A stretch of 64,000 nt of DNA from RGIG8306 sp964426655 (lineage in GTDB: Bacteria > Bacillota > Clostridia > Lachnospirales > Lachnospiraceae), in the NCBI GenBank assembly GCA_964426655.1, contig CAYRQT010000007.1:7985-71984 (forward strand), read 5' to 3'. Both the position numbers and the translations under genes were made by a program. The notes below the pieces were generated by a model. That model saw only the letters and a program-made list of their open reading frames with translations, did not search any database and was not told the origin of the DNA. Shown in pieces: positions 15,021 through 24,270 of this stretch. Positions within the stretch are counted from its first letter, which is position 1. Each line of letters starts with the position of its first letter.

Positions 15021-17674
15021 CGGTTCTTCAGTTTTGCCTGTATCTGAAATAAGAAATTCAGGGCATCCAGAGGCGTCATCTGACTAATTTCCAAATCAGA
15101 TATTTCTTGTACAATCCCATCTGCCGAGACGGTGTCAAAGAGGGTAAGCTGGTTTACATCCACCTCATCCGGCCGGGCTATGTGATGCTTTTTCCCTTCT
15201 TTTTTGCCAGACTGCCCCAGTTTGGCAATTTCTCTGGCCTGTTGAGCAATGTCCGCATCTGTTAGTTCCTCTAAAAGCTCTTTTGCCCGGTCTATTACCC
15301 GATCCGGTACGCCTGCCAGCTTAGCCACCTGAATACCATAGCTTTTGTCCGCACCGCCCTGAATGATCTTGCGAAGAAAAACGATGTCTTCCCCCTGTTC
15401 TTTTACTGCGATACAGTAATTGTGCACACCGGAAAGGGTCCCTTCCAGCTCCGTCAATTCGTGGTAGTGGGTGGCAAATAGCGTTTTTGCACCCAGAATA
15501 CGGGTGTCGCTAATGTACTCCACAACGGCCCAGGCAATGCTTAATCCGTCAAAAGTGGAGGTGCCTCTGCCAATTTCATCCAGAATCAGCAAGCTTTTGG
15601 AGGTGGCATTGCGCAAAATATGGGAAACCTCGGTCATTTCCACCATAAATGTACTTTGACCACTGGCCAGATCATCTGAAGCCCCCACACGGGTAAAAAT
15701 ACGGTCACTGATACAGATATTGGCAGAGTCTGCAGGCACATAGGCACCCATCTGTGCCATCAGGGCAATAAGGGCCACCTGGCGCATGTATGTGGATTTT
15801 CCTGCCATATTAGGGCCCGTTATCACGGCTACCCGATTCTCCTGATCATCCAGATAGACATCGTTTGGAACAAAGCGATCCTCAGAAATCATCTGTTCCA
15901 CTACGGGATGCCGACCACCACGCACTTCAAGGATTCCTTTTTCATTGATTTCAGGCCGACAGTAACGATGCCGTTCTGCGGTCAGGGCCAGGGATACCAG
16001 TACATCCAAAGCCGCAATAGCCTGGGCAGTTGCCTGGATCCGCTCCACCTGAGCGCCAATCTGATCCCGAATGTCGCAAAAAACCTGATATTCCAGATTG
16101 TATAGTTTGTCTTCTGCACCAAGAATGATGTCTTCCAGTCGTTTCAGTTCCTCCGTGCTATACCGTTCAGCATTAGAAAGGGTCTGCTTGCGGGTATAAT
16201 GGGCGGGAATATCCATTTTATTGGAATTAGGGACCTCCAGATAATAGCCGAAAACTTTATTGTATTTCAGCTTCAGACTTTTTATCCCGCTACTCTCCCG
16301 TTCTCTGACTTCAAGTTCTGCCAGCCAGGTCTTTCCCTCAGCCTTAGCTTTTCGGATATAGTCGATATCCGGATGAAAGCCATCCTTGATAATCCCCCCT
16401 TCCCGGACAGAAATAGGCGGATCTTCTACGATGGAAGCTCCGAGCAGATCAGACAGATCCGTCAAAGGGTCAAGTTCCTTTTCCAGTTGCTGTAAAAGGG
16501 TACTGTTAAATCCTGAGAGAATTTGATGAATGGGGGGCAGCATTTCCAATGAACGGAGAAAAGCAATTAAATCTCTGGGATTGGCGCTTTTATAGCTGAT
16601 TCTTCCGATAAGGCGTTCCAGATCATAAATGGCACGCAGATATTCCCTGATTTCCTCCCGATCCACATACCGTTCCATCAGTTCGGCAATGCCATCCTGA
16701 CGGGCCAGAATGGCATTTTTGCTGACAAGGGGCTGTTCCACATATTTGCGCAACAATCTGGATCCCATTGCCGTTCCGGTCTTGTCCAGTACCCACAGAA
16801 GGGATCCCTTTTTCTGCTTCTCCCTAAGGGTTTCTGTTAATTCCAGATTTCGTCTGGTGGCAGTATCCAGAAGCATATAACGTCCAGTAGTGTATACCTG
16901 AAGATGAGAGATATGCGCCAGGTCATTTTTCTGTGTTTCAAACAGGTACTGTAACAATGCACCGGCACTGAGCGTCCCCCCTTCAAAGGACTCCAGGCCA
17001 AGGCCTTGAATGGACGCCGCATGAAAATGGGTTTCCAACACTTTTTCGCAGGCGTCATCAGAAAAATAACGGTCCTCCAATACAGTCTCCGAGAAAGAAA
17101 GACGTTGATGTAAAATCTCAAAATCCAGTCCGCTTATGCCCAAAGCCTGGTTGGAAAGAATTTCTGCAGGAGAAAACCGATAGATTTCGTCATATAGATT
17201 TTCCATTCGGCTGACCTGGGTCACAAAAAATTCTCCTGTGGATATGTCACAGGCGGCAAGGCCAAAAACACCATCCAGATAAGTAATACACAGAATGTAA
17301 TTGTTGCGGCCTTCTTCCAGCGCATTGGGAAGAATATTGGTGCCGGGGGTAACAACACGAATGACTTCTCTTTTGACAAGGCCCTTTGCCAGCCTGGGAT
17401 CTTCTACCTGCTCAACAATGGCCACTTTATATCCTTTTTTTACCAGTTTATCCAGGTAAACTTCTGCAGCATGGAAAGGCACGCCGCACATGGGAGCCCT
17501 TTCCTCCAGACCGCAGTCTCTTCCTGTCAGGGTAATCTCCAACTCTCTGGAGGCCAGAAGGGCATCTTCAAAGAACATTTCATAGAAATCTCCAAGCCTG
17601 TAAAAGAGGATACAATCCTTGTACTGGGCTTTTGTTTCCATATACTGCTGCATCATCGGTGATAACTTAGCCAT
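15008..17674 (-). CDS. mutS: DNA mismatch repair protein MutS
   Basis: An 888-residue MutS1. The mismatch-reading Phe-x-Glu is F30-Y-E32 in GDFYEMF. The Walker A GPNMAGKST starts at residue 620, followed by Walker B LLILDEIGRGTS and the TFATHYHEL-like segment. Near the C-terminus, QLTLFD (about 842-847) matches the sliding-clamp binding motif. It recognises mismatches and recruits MutL, encoded directly downstream. The length is close to the family norm. AAAGGCAGG precedes the ATG. Confidence 0.98.
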   Translation of the reverse strand: MAKLSPMMQQYMETKAQYKDCILFYRLGDFYEMFFEDALLASRELEITLTGRDCGLEERAPMCGVPFHAAEVYLDKLVKKGYKVAIVEQVEDPRLAKGLVKREVIRVVTPGTNILPNALEEGRNNYILCITYLDGVFGLAACDISTGEFFVTQVSRMENLYDEIYRFSPAEILSNQALGISGLDFEILHQRLSFSETVLEDRYFSDDACEKVLETHFHAASIQGLGLESFEGGTLSAGALLQYLFETQKNDLAHISHLQVYTTGRYMLLDTATRRNLELTETLREKQKKGSLLWVLDKTGTAMGSRLLRKYVEQPLVSKNAILARQDGIAELMERYVDREEIREYLRAIYDLERLIGRISYKSANPRDLIAFLRSLEMLPPIHQILSGFNSTLLQQLEKELDPLTDLSDLLGASIVEDPPISVREGGIIKDGFHPDIDYIRKAKAEGKTWLAELEVRERESSGIKSLKLKYNKVFGYYLEVPNSNKMDIPAHYTRKQTLSNAERYSTEELKRLEDIILGAEDKLYNLEYQVFCDIRDQIGAQVERIQATAQAIAALDVLVSLALTAERHRYCRPEINEKGILEVRGGRHPVVEQMISEDRFVPNDVYLDDQENRVAVITGPNMAGKSTYMRQVALIALMAQMGAYVPADSANICISDRIFTRVGASDDLASGQSTFMVEMTEVSHILRNATSKSLLILDEIGRGTSTFDGLSIAWAVVEYISDTRILGAKTLFATHYHELTELEGTLSGVHNYCIAVKEQGEDIVFLRKIIQGGADKSYGIQVAKLAGVPDRVIDRAKELLEELTDADIAQQAREIAKLGQSGKKEGKKHHIARPDEVDVNQLTLFDTVSADGIVQEISDLEISQMTPLDALNFLFQIQAKLKNRFKG

Positions 17675-17685
17675 GAATCCTGCCT

Positions 17686-19140
17686 TTATCCTTCCACAAT
17701 ATGTCCAAAATAATAAAATCTTTTTGCCTCATCCAGGTATACCTGCTGGTAAGAGCCAATCAGAGAATCATCCCCTTTAAAATGTACAGTACTATTATTT
17801 CCAAGACGACCTGTGAGCATGGAAGGGTCCTGCTCATTTACATTTTCCACAAGGACTTCCTGGACCTGTCCTTCCAGTGCAAGACAGGCAGTGGAAGAAA
17901 TATCCTGGAGTAATTTTAACAGCCGGTCAAAACGGGCATGCACCACTGCGGGAGGCACCTGATCTGCCATAGAAGCTGCGGGAGTGCCGGTTCGTTTGGA
18001 ATAAATAAAAGTGTATGCACTGTCAAAACGAATCTGCTCTACCACCTCCATGGTGTCGGCAAAATCTTCCTCTGTTTCCCCGGGAAATCCCACAATGATA
18101 TCTGTGGTAATAGAAATTCCAGGAATTCTTTCCCTTATTTTTCTGGCAAGAGCAAGAAACTGCTCTTTCGTGTAATGCCGGTTCATACGGCGAAGAATCT
18201 GGCTGCTACCGGATTGCAGGGGTAAATGAATGTGCCTGCAGATTTTATTTGATGAAGCCATAACTTCAATAAGTTCATCGGACAGATCTTTGGGATGAGA
18301 GGTCATGAATCGAATTCTTCGTATGCCGGGAATTTCGGTCACTTTTTTCAGTAAAGCAGCAAAGGTCATGGGAGACTGCAGATTTTTACCATAAGAATTC
18401 ACATTTTGGCCTAGCAGCATCACTTCCGTTACGCCATCTTCTGCTATGCGGGCAATTTCGGCCAGAATATCTTCAGGAGAACGGCTGCGTTCTCTTCCCC
18501 GCACATAGGGAACGATGCAGAAGGTGCAGAAATTATTGCAGCCAAACATAATGTTCACACCTGCTTTAAATGAAAATTTACGCAGTGAAGGCAAATCTTC
18601 TACAATGGCGGTGCTCCCCTCCTCCACATCAATGATCATTCGGTCACTGCTCATGCGCCGATACAAAATTTCTGCCATTTTGTAGATGTTGTGGGTGCCG
18701 AAGACCATGTCAACAAAATTATAGCTTTTACGTATCGTCGCTACCACATTTTTCTCCTGCATCATACATCCGCAGAGCGCAATCATCATATGTGGTTTTT
18801 CTCTTTTTAAACTATTTAAATATCCAAGCCGCCCATAAACCTTCTGATTGGCATTCTCCCTGACCGTGCAGGTGTTATAGACAACCAGATCGGCTTCCTC
18901 TTCGTGAGGCGTTTCCTCAAAACCGATTTGTAAAAGAATGCCCAGAAGTTTTTCGGAATCTTTAGCGTTCATCTGACATCCTACCACCAGATTATAAACC
19001 CTGGGGGTGTGCCCAAGTCGCTGACCAAGGTCTGCCACAAGGGGCTTTGTCTTCTCTATAAAGTAATATTGGCGTTCCGGTTCTGTTTCAGGAGGAGGCC
19101 CCTGTATGTCCGGATGTTTCCATTCAAAGGTGCTTTGCAT
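17686..19140 (-). CDS. miaB: tRNA-2-methylthio-N6-dimethylallyladenosine synthase MiaB
   Basis: A 484-residue radical-SAM methylthiotransferase. It has an N-terminal UPF0004 domain with the three cysteines that hold the auxiliary cluster (in NLVVGCQMN, YNTCTVREN and LCGCM), the radical-SAM motif CNNFCTFC, and a C-terminal TRAM domain (about 415-484). It converts i6A37 in tRNA to ms2i6A37. An N-terminal extension of about 50 residues before the first domain is usual in Clostridia. GAAAGGA precedes the ATG. It works on the product of MiaA, encoded in the same run. Confidence 0.97.
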   Translation of the reverse strand: MQSTFEWKHPDIQGPPPETEPERQYYFIEKTKPLVADLGQRLGHTPRVYNLVVGCQMNAKDSEKLLGILLQIGFEETPHEEEADLVVYNTCTVRENANQKVYGRLGYLNSLKREKPHMMIALCGCMMQEKNVVATIRKSYNFVDMVFGTHNIYKMAEILYRRMSSDRMIIDVEEGSTAIVEDLPSLRKFSFKAGVNIMFGCNNFCTFCIVPYVRGRERSRSPEDILAEIARIAEDGVTEVMLLGQNVNSYGKNLQSPMTFAALLKKVTEIPGIRRIRFMTSHPKDLSDELIEVMASSNKICRHIHLPLQSGSSQILRRMNRHYTKEQFLALARKIRERIPGISITTDIIVGFPGETEEDFADTMEVVEQIRFDSAYTFIYSKRTGTPAASMADQVPPAVVHARFDRLLKLLQDISSTACLALEGQVQEVLVENVNEQDPSMLTGRLGNNSTVHFKGDDSLIGSYQQVYLDEAKRFYYFGHIVEG

Positions 19141-19151
19141 GCTTTTCCTTT

Positions 19152-20405
19152 CTAACGTACCTGTCCATCTCCGTAAATAATGTATTTGGTGGATGTCAGC
19201 TCCTTTAATCCCATTGGCCCTCTGGCATGAAGTTTCTGGGTGCTGATCCCGATTTCTGCTCCAAAGCCGAACATGAATCCATCTGTAAAACGGGTTGAAG
19301 CATTGACATATACGGCGGCAGCATCTATCTCCTGGAGAAAACGCTGGGCATTGTGATAGTCTTTTGTGACTATGGCTTCTGAATGACCGGTATTGACACG
19401 GTTAATGTGAGCAATAGCTTCATCAATGCCGGAAACTGTTTTTACAGATAATTTTAAATCCAGGTATTCTGTGCGAAAATCCTCCTCCGTGGCCGGAAAA
19501 ATCATGTCACTGTATCGGCAGGCAAAAGAATCACCTACCATTTCCACCCCTTCAAGGGCCAGACGTTCTGCAAGAACAGGAATAAAAGACTGGGCAATGT
19601 CTTGATGAATGACAAGGGATTCCACCGCATTGCAGGCACCGGGGCGCTGGAGCTTTCCGTTCAAAATAATGTTAATGGCCATATCAAAATCGGCAGTGGC
19701 ATCTACGAAAACATGGCAGTTGCCTGTACCTGTCTGAATAACAGGAATGGTACTGTTTTGAACAACTGCCTGGATGAGGCTGGCTCCTCCCCGGGGGATC
19801 AGCACATCTACATAGGCATTCATTTTCATAAAAGCGTTTGTCGTCTCCCGATCCGTGCTGGTAATGAGCTGCACCGCATCGGCCTGTACACCACTGGNNN
19901 NNNNNNNTGTCAGGGCCCGGCGAAGGACTTCCACAATGGCTGTATTGGAATGGATGGCATCCTTCCCTCCTTTTAAGATGACCGCATTGCTGGTCTTAAA
20001 ACAAAGGGCAAAAGCATCGGCGGTTACATTTGGCCGGGATTCGTAGATAATACCGATTACACCAATGGGAACCCGTTTTTGACCGATAATCAGTCCGTTG
20101 GGGCGCTGTTTCATGTAGAGGACTTCACCTACCGGGTCATCCAGATTTGCCACAGCCTGTAAGCCCTCCGCCATTTCTTTAATGCGGGCGGGAGTAAGTC
20201 TTAACCGATCCTGCAGGGACTCCTTCATGCCGGCCGAACGGGCCTGTTCCATGTCCAGAGCATTTTGTTCCAGAATATAAGATTCATTGCGCAAAATTTC
20301 CCGGGATGCCTCTTCCAGACAGGTGTTTTTGCTTCTGGTAGAAACGGTATTCAAATACAGAGCGGTTTCTTTTGCTTTTTTACCCATATCTTCCAAAGTC
20401 ATCAT
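19152..20405 (-). CDS. proA: Gamma-glutamyl phosphate reductase ProA (contains a scaffold gap)
   Basis: About 417 residues of glutamate-5-semialdehyde dehydrogenase, the second step of proline synthesis. Typical parts are PIGVIGIIYESRPNVT, AVILKGGKDA, the catalytic-Cys region GACNAVESLV and FGAEIGISTQKLHARGPMGL. Ten Ns at 19898..19907 interrupt it after residue RRALT. The frame continues across them, but comparison with the usual spacing before GVQADAVQLI suggests fewer missing bases than ten. The start is one of two adjacent ATG codons; the first overlaps the fthC stop. proB lies four genes upstream. Confidence 0.95.
   Translation of the reverse strand: MMTLEDMGKKAKETALYLNTVSTRSKNTCLEEASREILRNESYILEQNALDMEQARSAGMKESLQDRLRLTPARIKEMAEGLQAVANLDDPVGEVLYMKQRPNGLIIGQKRVPIGVIGIIYESRPNVTADAFALCFKTSNAVILKGGKDAIHSNTAIVEVLRRALTXXXXSGVQADAVQLITSTDRETTNAFMKMNAYVDVLIPRGGASLIQAVVQNSTIPVIQTGTGNCHVFVDATADFDMAINIILNGKLQRPGACNAVESLVIHQDIAQSFIPVLAERLALEGVEMVGDSFACRYSDMIFPATEEDFRTEYLDLKLSVKTVSGIDEAIAHINRVNTGHSEAIVTKDYHNAQRFLQEIDAAAVYVNASTRFTDGFMFGFGAEIGISTQKLHARGPMGLKELTSTKYIIYGDGQVR
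19898..19907. other. Assembly gap (10 N) inside proA
   Basis: A run of ten Ns. The flanking frames agree with a gap of 3n+1 bases, but the length is probably a placeholder, since family spacing suggests a shorter stretch. Confidence 0.95.
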
Positions 20406-20995
20406 TCTGATCCCTCCTTAATGGGAAATAAAGATTTTTCAGTCAGTAAAAACTGCATTGGCATGTCATAAATATCCGTGGGCAGGGAAGAAATCATCCA
20501 CTGGGATGGCACAATCCCAATGCGCCATCCCAGTGGATGGGTGGAAAGATAGCGGTCGTAATATCCGCCACCATACCCAAGACGGGCTCCTTTTCGGGAA
20601 AAGGTAAGACCGGGAATAAGGAGCAGGTCATTTTTTTCAGGAAAAAGAGGGGTATTGCCTGCTGGTTCCCGAATACCCTTAAATCCAGGTAAGAGAGGAA
20701 AATCCGCCCTTTCGGCCGGATAAAAGTCCATTATACCTTTCCCTTGACAACGAGGAAAACAGGTCGTTTTTCCTGCTTCCCAAAAAAAGGAAAGCCAGTT
20801 ATCCGAAGGCACTTCCCCAAAAGAAGAGGCATACAGAAAAATACGACCGGCATCCTGATAGAGGGGACTTTTTAAAAGGTGGGATAGCATTTCTCTGCTG
20901 ATGTGTTCCAGGCTGTTTTCCGATATTTCCTGACGCTTTTGCTGCATAAGCTGCCGAAGGGCAGATTTATTCTGATTTTGGATATCTTTTATCAT
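20402..20995 (-). CDS. 5-formyltetrahydrofolate cyclo-ligase
   Basis: A 197-residue member of the 5-FTHF cyclo-ligase family, which uses ATP to turn 5-formyl-THF into 5,10-methenyl-THF and so salvages a folate storage form. Visible hallmarks are the N-terminal KSALRQLMQQKRQEI, LIPGLTFSRKGARLGYGGGYYDRYL (substrate and nucleotide binding) and a C-terminal DIYDMPMQFLLTEK. Its start overlaps the DUF896 gene by 29 bases with AAAGGA at good spacing, and its stop overlaps proA. It complements fhs (59257..60927) in one-carbon metabolism. Confidence 0.95.
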   Translation of the reverse strand: MIKDIQNQNKSALRQLMQQKRQEISENSLEHISREMLSHLLKSPLYQDAGRIFLYASSFGEVPSDNWLSFFWEAGKTTCFPRCQGKGIMDFYPAERADFPLLPGFKGIREPAGNTPLFPEKNDLLLIPGLTFSRKGARLGYGGGYYDRYLSTHPLGWRIGIVPSQWMISSLPTDIYDMPMQFLLTEKSLFPIKEGSE

Positions 20996-21194
20996 GACGT
21001 TCCTTTACATCCACAATGGTGCCATCCGGGTTCTTGATTTTGATTTTGTGGAGGGTATGTCGTAAATTTTCTTTGTAGGCGGCAATGTAAGCCTGCCTGA
21101 GCAGCGACTGCTCCTGTTCTTCATCGGGAGTCAGTCCTTCTGACTGGGCCTTGGCATACAGCGCATTGATCCTGGCAATCTGATCTGCATCCAT
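20967..21194 (-). CDS. DUF896 family small protein (YnzC type)
   Basis: A 75-residue protein with a helical N-terminal half that starts MDADQIARINALYAKAQ and a C-terminal part LHKIKIKNPDGTIVDVKE, the recognisable pattern of the DUF896/UPF0291 family (B. subtilis YnzC). Some members are linked to the SOS response by position, but no biochemical function is established. AGAGGA precedes the ATG. It overlaps the folate gene, so the two are co-transcribed. Confidence 0.9.
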   Translation of the reverse strand: MDADQIARINALYAKAQSEGLTPDEEQEQSLLRQAYIAAYKENLRHTLHKIKIKNPDGTIVDVKERHDKRYPKSE

Positions 21195-21236
21195 GTCGAT
21201 GATCCTCTTTTCTGCTTTCTTTTTTTGATAATTATT

Positions 21237-22112
21237 TTATTGCTCTGCCAAAAAAGCCATTAGCCTGGGGAAGGCTTCTGCCATCAGATCATATCCATGC
21301 TGATAGAAGGCCTGTAAATCGGCTTCTGTATTCCCTAACCGTTTGACCTCCGGCATTTCAGGACGGAGTACGAATACTTTTCCGGCTGCTTCCAGTCTCT
21401 CCACTTCCTTCAGAGTCCGATTGTAGATATAACTGCGCATATGCATTTTTCGGATCATGTAGGGATACTTACGATATATGCCGATTACTGCTTTTTCTGC
21501 AAGTTTATTTCTGGATTTCTGATACCCTTCCCTGCGGGTAAGGATAATAACGTTTTTCTTATATCCTCTGGACATGGCCCGTCGGACGGGGATGGAATCG
21601 GCAATACCTCCATCCATGTAAGGCATCCCCTGCAGTTCAACTGCCGGAGAAATTAAGGGAAGGCTGCAGGAGGCCCGAAGGATTTTCAGCAACTCATCTC
21701 TGTCTTCCCGGTTGTCCATGTATTCTGCTTTTCCGGTAATACAGTTGGTCACCACAAGGTCGGCCTGAATGGGCGAAGTAAAATAGGTATCAAAGTCAAA
21801 GGGATAGGTTTCATAAGCATAAGTGTTGAATATTTTCTCCATATCCATCAGACTGTGTTCATGGAACAGGGTCCAGACTTGCTCTGTGGGACTGGCCTTG
21901 TAGGGAAGAAAGGTTTTAAAAGTTCTTCCAGGCTGTCTGGCAATGTAATCCACTGCATTGCATGCGCCTGCAGAAACGCCGGCAACATAGGGGAAGTAGA
22001 TTTCTTTTTCCATCAGATAATCCAGAATTCCAGCGGTAAAAACCCCGCGGTTTCCGCCACCTTCCAGAATCAGCCCAACAGAGGGCATGTTTTCCTGTAT
22101 TTTTTTCCACAT
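21237..22112 (-). CDS. Patatin-like phospholipase
   Basis: A 291-residue patatin-fold acyl hydrolase. The oxyanion loop is GGGNRG (about 18-23), the nucleophile elbow is GVSAG with Ser47, and the dyad Asp is D167 in YMDGGIADS. Such enzymes cleave acyl chains from phospholipids or other lipids at the membrane. There is no signal peptide or membrane segment. The start is set at 22112, where AAAGGAG sits six bases before the ATG; an upstream in-frame start would overlap the preceding gene. The substrate is unknown, and its placement in the proline/folate run gives no clue. Confidence 0.88.
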   Translation of the reverse strand: MWKKIQENMPSVGLILEGGGNRGVFTAGILDYLMEKEIYFPYVAGVSAGACNAVDYIARQPGRTFKTFLPYKASPTEQVWTLFHEHSLMDMEKIFNTYAYETYPFDFDTYFTSPIQADLVVTNCITGKAEYMDNREDRDELLKILRASCSLPLISPAVELQGMPYMDGGIADSIPVRRAMSRGYKKNVIILTRREGYQKSRNKLAEKAVIGIYRKYPYMIRKMHMRSYIYNRTLKEVERLEAAGKVFVLRPEMPEVKRLGNTEADLQAFYQHGYDLMAEAFPRLMAFLAEQ

Positions 22113-22132
22113 ATTGGCTCCTTTCCGGACCA

Positions 22133-23326
22133 TTAGTAAACAAACAGATAGAAATATTTTTTGGATGTGCTGATACACTGTATGCGTCTGCAAGGTCCCC
22201 TGCTAAGAAGCGACATATTGGGATACTGATACATCTCGTAAAAATGTCGACTTTTCTTCAGCAGCCCGGTGCGGTCAAAGGTGGTAATAATTAAATTTTG
22301 TTCAATGGCCTGAATATTCACACCCTTTTTAAATTGCAGCTCCACCTGGTTTTGGGAGAAATTGTACAGTGCCAGATAATCTTCCTTTTCATGCAGAATA
22401 TATGGCGTTTTATTTAAAATAAAAGCCCTGGCCATTTTCAGATCCTTTGCATAGGACTCGTTTCGGCATACAATGGATTCCTTTGTAACAAAATTATAAA
22501 AAACCAGCTCTTCCAACAGCGGCATGCGTCGTATGCGGGAATAAATTAGATAGCTTCCCTGTTTTTCCATATAAGGAATGCTGGCCTGATAGTGGCACTG
22601 GTCCACAATTTCCATGTTCGCTTCGTTGTTTTTCATCATGATATCGGATATGAACTGTGTTATAGTGACAAGCCCTGTCAGTTCCAGTGCACAATCCGCC
22701 TTTTCAACATAAGAAAAATCATTCTCCAAAGCCAGCGAATACCCAATTTTAATGGCACAGACATTGGTGGCAATGGGGATAATGGACATAATGCCATATT
22801 GAGAAATAAACTCCTCTTCTACTGGATAAAAAACCTGGTTGCGAATATCCAGAAGCTGCAGGCGAAAATGGAAATAACCTTCTCTTCTGCCGCTGGGAGA
22901 AAGTCCAAAATCAGCTTCCTGAAGCAGCAGATAATGGTTGTTTAATATCCCCACCGTCAATTGCCTGGCGTGATGGTATTCTTCCAGGGAACCGGAAAAT
23001 ACATAGATAAAATCATGGGTGCCCGTCTCTATATTGTAGCGGCACAGTTTAAAAATACCTTCCTGAGGAACCTGACTAGGCTGAATGGTAAAAAAATAAA
23101 CGCTGTTTTTTTGCTTTTCTCCGAAAAAAAGGCGCCCCACTTCATATTTTGGTAGCTCCGGAAGAATTTCTTCCTTAAGATTTTCTTTTACATGATAGAG
23201 AAACAACCGGCATGGCGTAAAAGGGATGGGAGCTCGAGGTTCCTCAAACAGGACGCTCATGACACGTCCCTCCTCAAGGCCGAAACAGGTCTCCTGGTTT
23301 GTCATGCGAACTATGCGGATATCCAA
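22133..23326 (-). CDS. Unrecognised 397-residue protein
   Basis: I do not recognise this protein. It has no signal peptide or clear membrane segment and is rich in aromatic and beta-prone stretches. Segments of about 45-60 residues with short hydrophobic strands, such as NHYLLLQEADFG, YLIYSRIRRMP and NQNLIITTFD-like turns, suggest a beta-propeller or other repeated beta-sheet fold, but no clear repeat consensus emerges. The start appears to be TTG at 23326, with GAGGTG correctly placed. It lies between proB and the patatin gene with short spacers, so it belongs to the same transcript. It may be confined to a small group of Clostridia; that needs a search. Confidence 0.75.
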   Translation of the reverse strand: MDIRIVRMTNQETCFGLEEGRVMSVLFEEPRAPIPFTPCRLFLYHVKENLKEEILPELPKYEVGRLFFGEKQKNSVYFFTIQPSQVPQEGIFKLCRYNIETGTHDFIYVFSGSLEEYHHARQLTVGILNNHYLLLQEADFGLSPSGRREGYFHFRLQLLDIRNQVFYPVEEEFISQYGIMSIIPIATNVCAIKIGYSLALENDFSYVEKADCALELTGLVTITQFISDIMMKNNEANMEIVDQCHYQASIPYMEKQGSYLIYSRIRRMPLLEELVFYNFVTKESIVCRNESYAKDLKMARAFILNKTPYILHEKEDYLALYNFSQNQVELQFKKGVNIQAIEQNLIITTFDRTGLLKKSRHFYEMYQYPNMSLLSRGPCRRIQCISTSKKYFYLFVY

Positions 23327-23342
23327 TTCATCACCTCACAAA

Positions 23343-24176
23343 TCAGTCTGCAATATAATTGACCAGATCAAAATCTTTTTCCTGATGTGCCACAAAAAGA
23401 GTCCCCACATCTTTTCCGCCGATAATGTCTAGAAGGATATGAACGTCTTCCCCGTTGGCGATGACCATATCTGCACCGGAATTAACGGCAATCCGCGCAG
23501 CACTGAGTTTGGTGCTCATGCCCCCGGTTCCCAGCTTACTGGAAGAGGTGCCCTTTCCCATGCCCAGATAGGCCTCTGATATGGCAGGGACAACGGAAAT
23601 GAAGCGAGCATCTGCATTTGCGTGGGGATCATCTGTGTAGAGACCATCAATGTCTGAAAGAAGGATCAGAAGATCCGCCCTGACAAGACTGGCCACAATT
23701 GCAGAAAGATGATCATTATCTCCAAACTCAATCTCGTAAGTGGCAACCGTGTCATTTTCATTGACAATGGGAATGACACGCATGGCAAGAAGTTCCTCAA
23801 AGGTATTTTGGGCCAGATGACGGTTTAAGTCATTTAAAATAGTGTTTTTCGTCATCAGAACCTGCGCAATGCGTTGATTATATTCCATAAAAAGCTTCAC
23901 ATAAGTCATCATCAGATTTGCCTGTCCAATGGCTGCAAGTGCCTGCTTCTGACTGGTGGTTACAGGCTTTATATGCATGGCTTTTCTACCTACAGCAATG
24001 GCACCGGAGGAAACCAGAATGACGTCCTTTCCCATATTGTGAATATCACAAAGAACCCTGGCCAGCTGTTCAATCTTGGTGTAATTGATGTGTCCTGTTT
24101 CCGGGTGAGTCAGGGAGGAGGATCCAATTTTAACCACAATTCTTTTTTTATCTTTCAGTGCATCTCTGTAATTCAT
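23343..24176 (-). CDS. proB: Glutamate 5-kinase ProB (kinase domain only)
   Basis: A 277-residue amino-acid kinase: VKIGSSSLTHPETG, VSSGAIAVGR, ENDTVATYEIEFGDND and the LSDIDGLYT and GGMSTKLSAARIA segments are diagnostic. It phosphorylates glutamate with ATP as the first step of proline synthesis. The C-terminal PUA domain found in E. coli ProB is absent, as in many Clostridia. AAAGGA stands before the ATG, and a TATAAT-containing promoter overlaps the end of the upstream flavoprotein gene. proA is 2.9 kb downstream rather than adjacent. Confidence 0.97.
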   Translation of the reverse strand: MNYRDALKDKKRIVVKIGSSSLTHPETGHINYTKIEQLARVLCDIHNMGKDVILVSSGAIAVGRKAMHIKPVTTSQKQALAAIGQANLMMTYVKLFMEYNQRIAQVLMTKNTILNDLNRHLAQNTFEELLAMRVIPIVNENDTVATYEIEFGDNDHLSAIVASLVRADLLILLSDIDGLYTDDPHANADARFISVVPAISEAYLGMGKGTSSSKLGTGGMSTKLSAARIAVNSGADMVIANGEDVHILLDIIGGKDVGTLFVAHQEKDFDLVNYIAD

Positions 24177-24241
24177 CTTTTCAGCTTCCTTTGGAATAGT
24201 TGATCCTGAATGACCCGCAGGCCAAACGGATGACTCGATAC

Positions 24242-24270
24242 ATTATATCAAAAAAAAGTTAAAGGTGCAA
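24242..24270 (-). promoter_or_regulatory. Candidate promoter for the proB run
   Basis: On the minus strand TTGCAC (24265..24270) is 17 bases from a consensus TATAAT (24242..24247). The -10 follows directly after the TGA stop of the upstream flavoprotein gene, with an eight-T run in the spacer. The -35 is weak (three of six). Confidence 0.5.
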
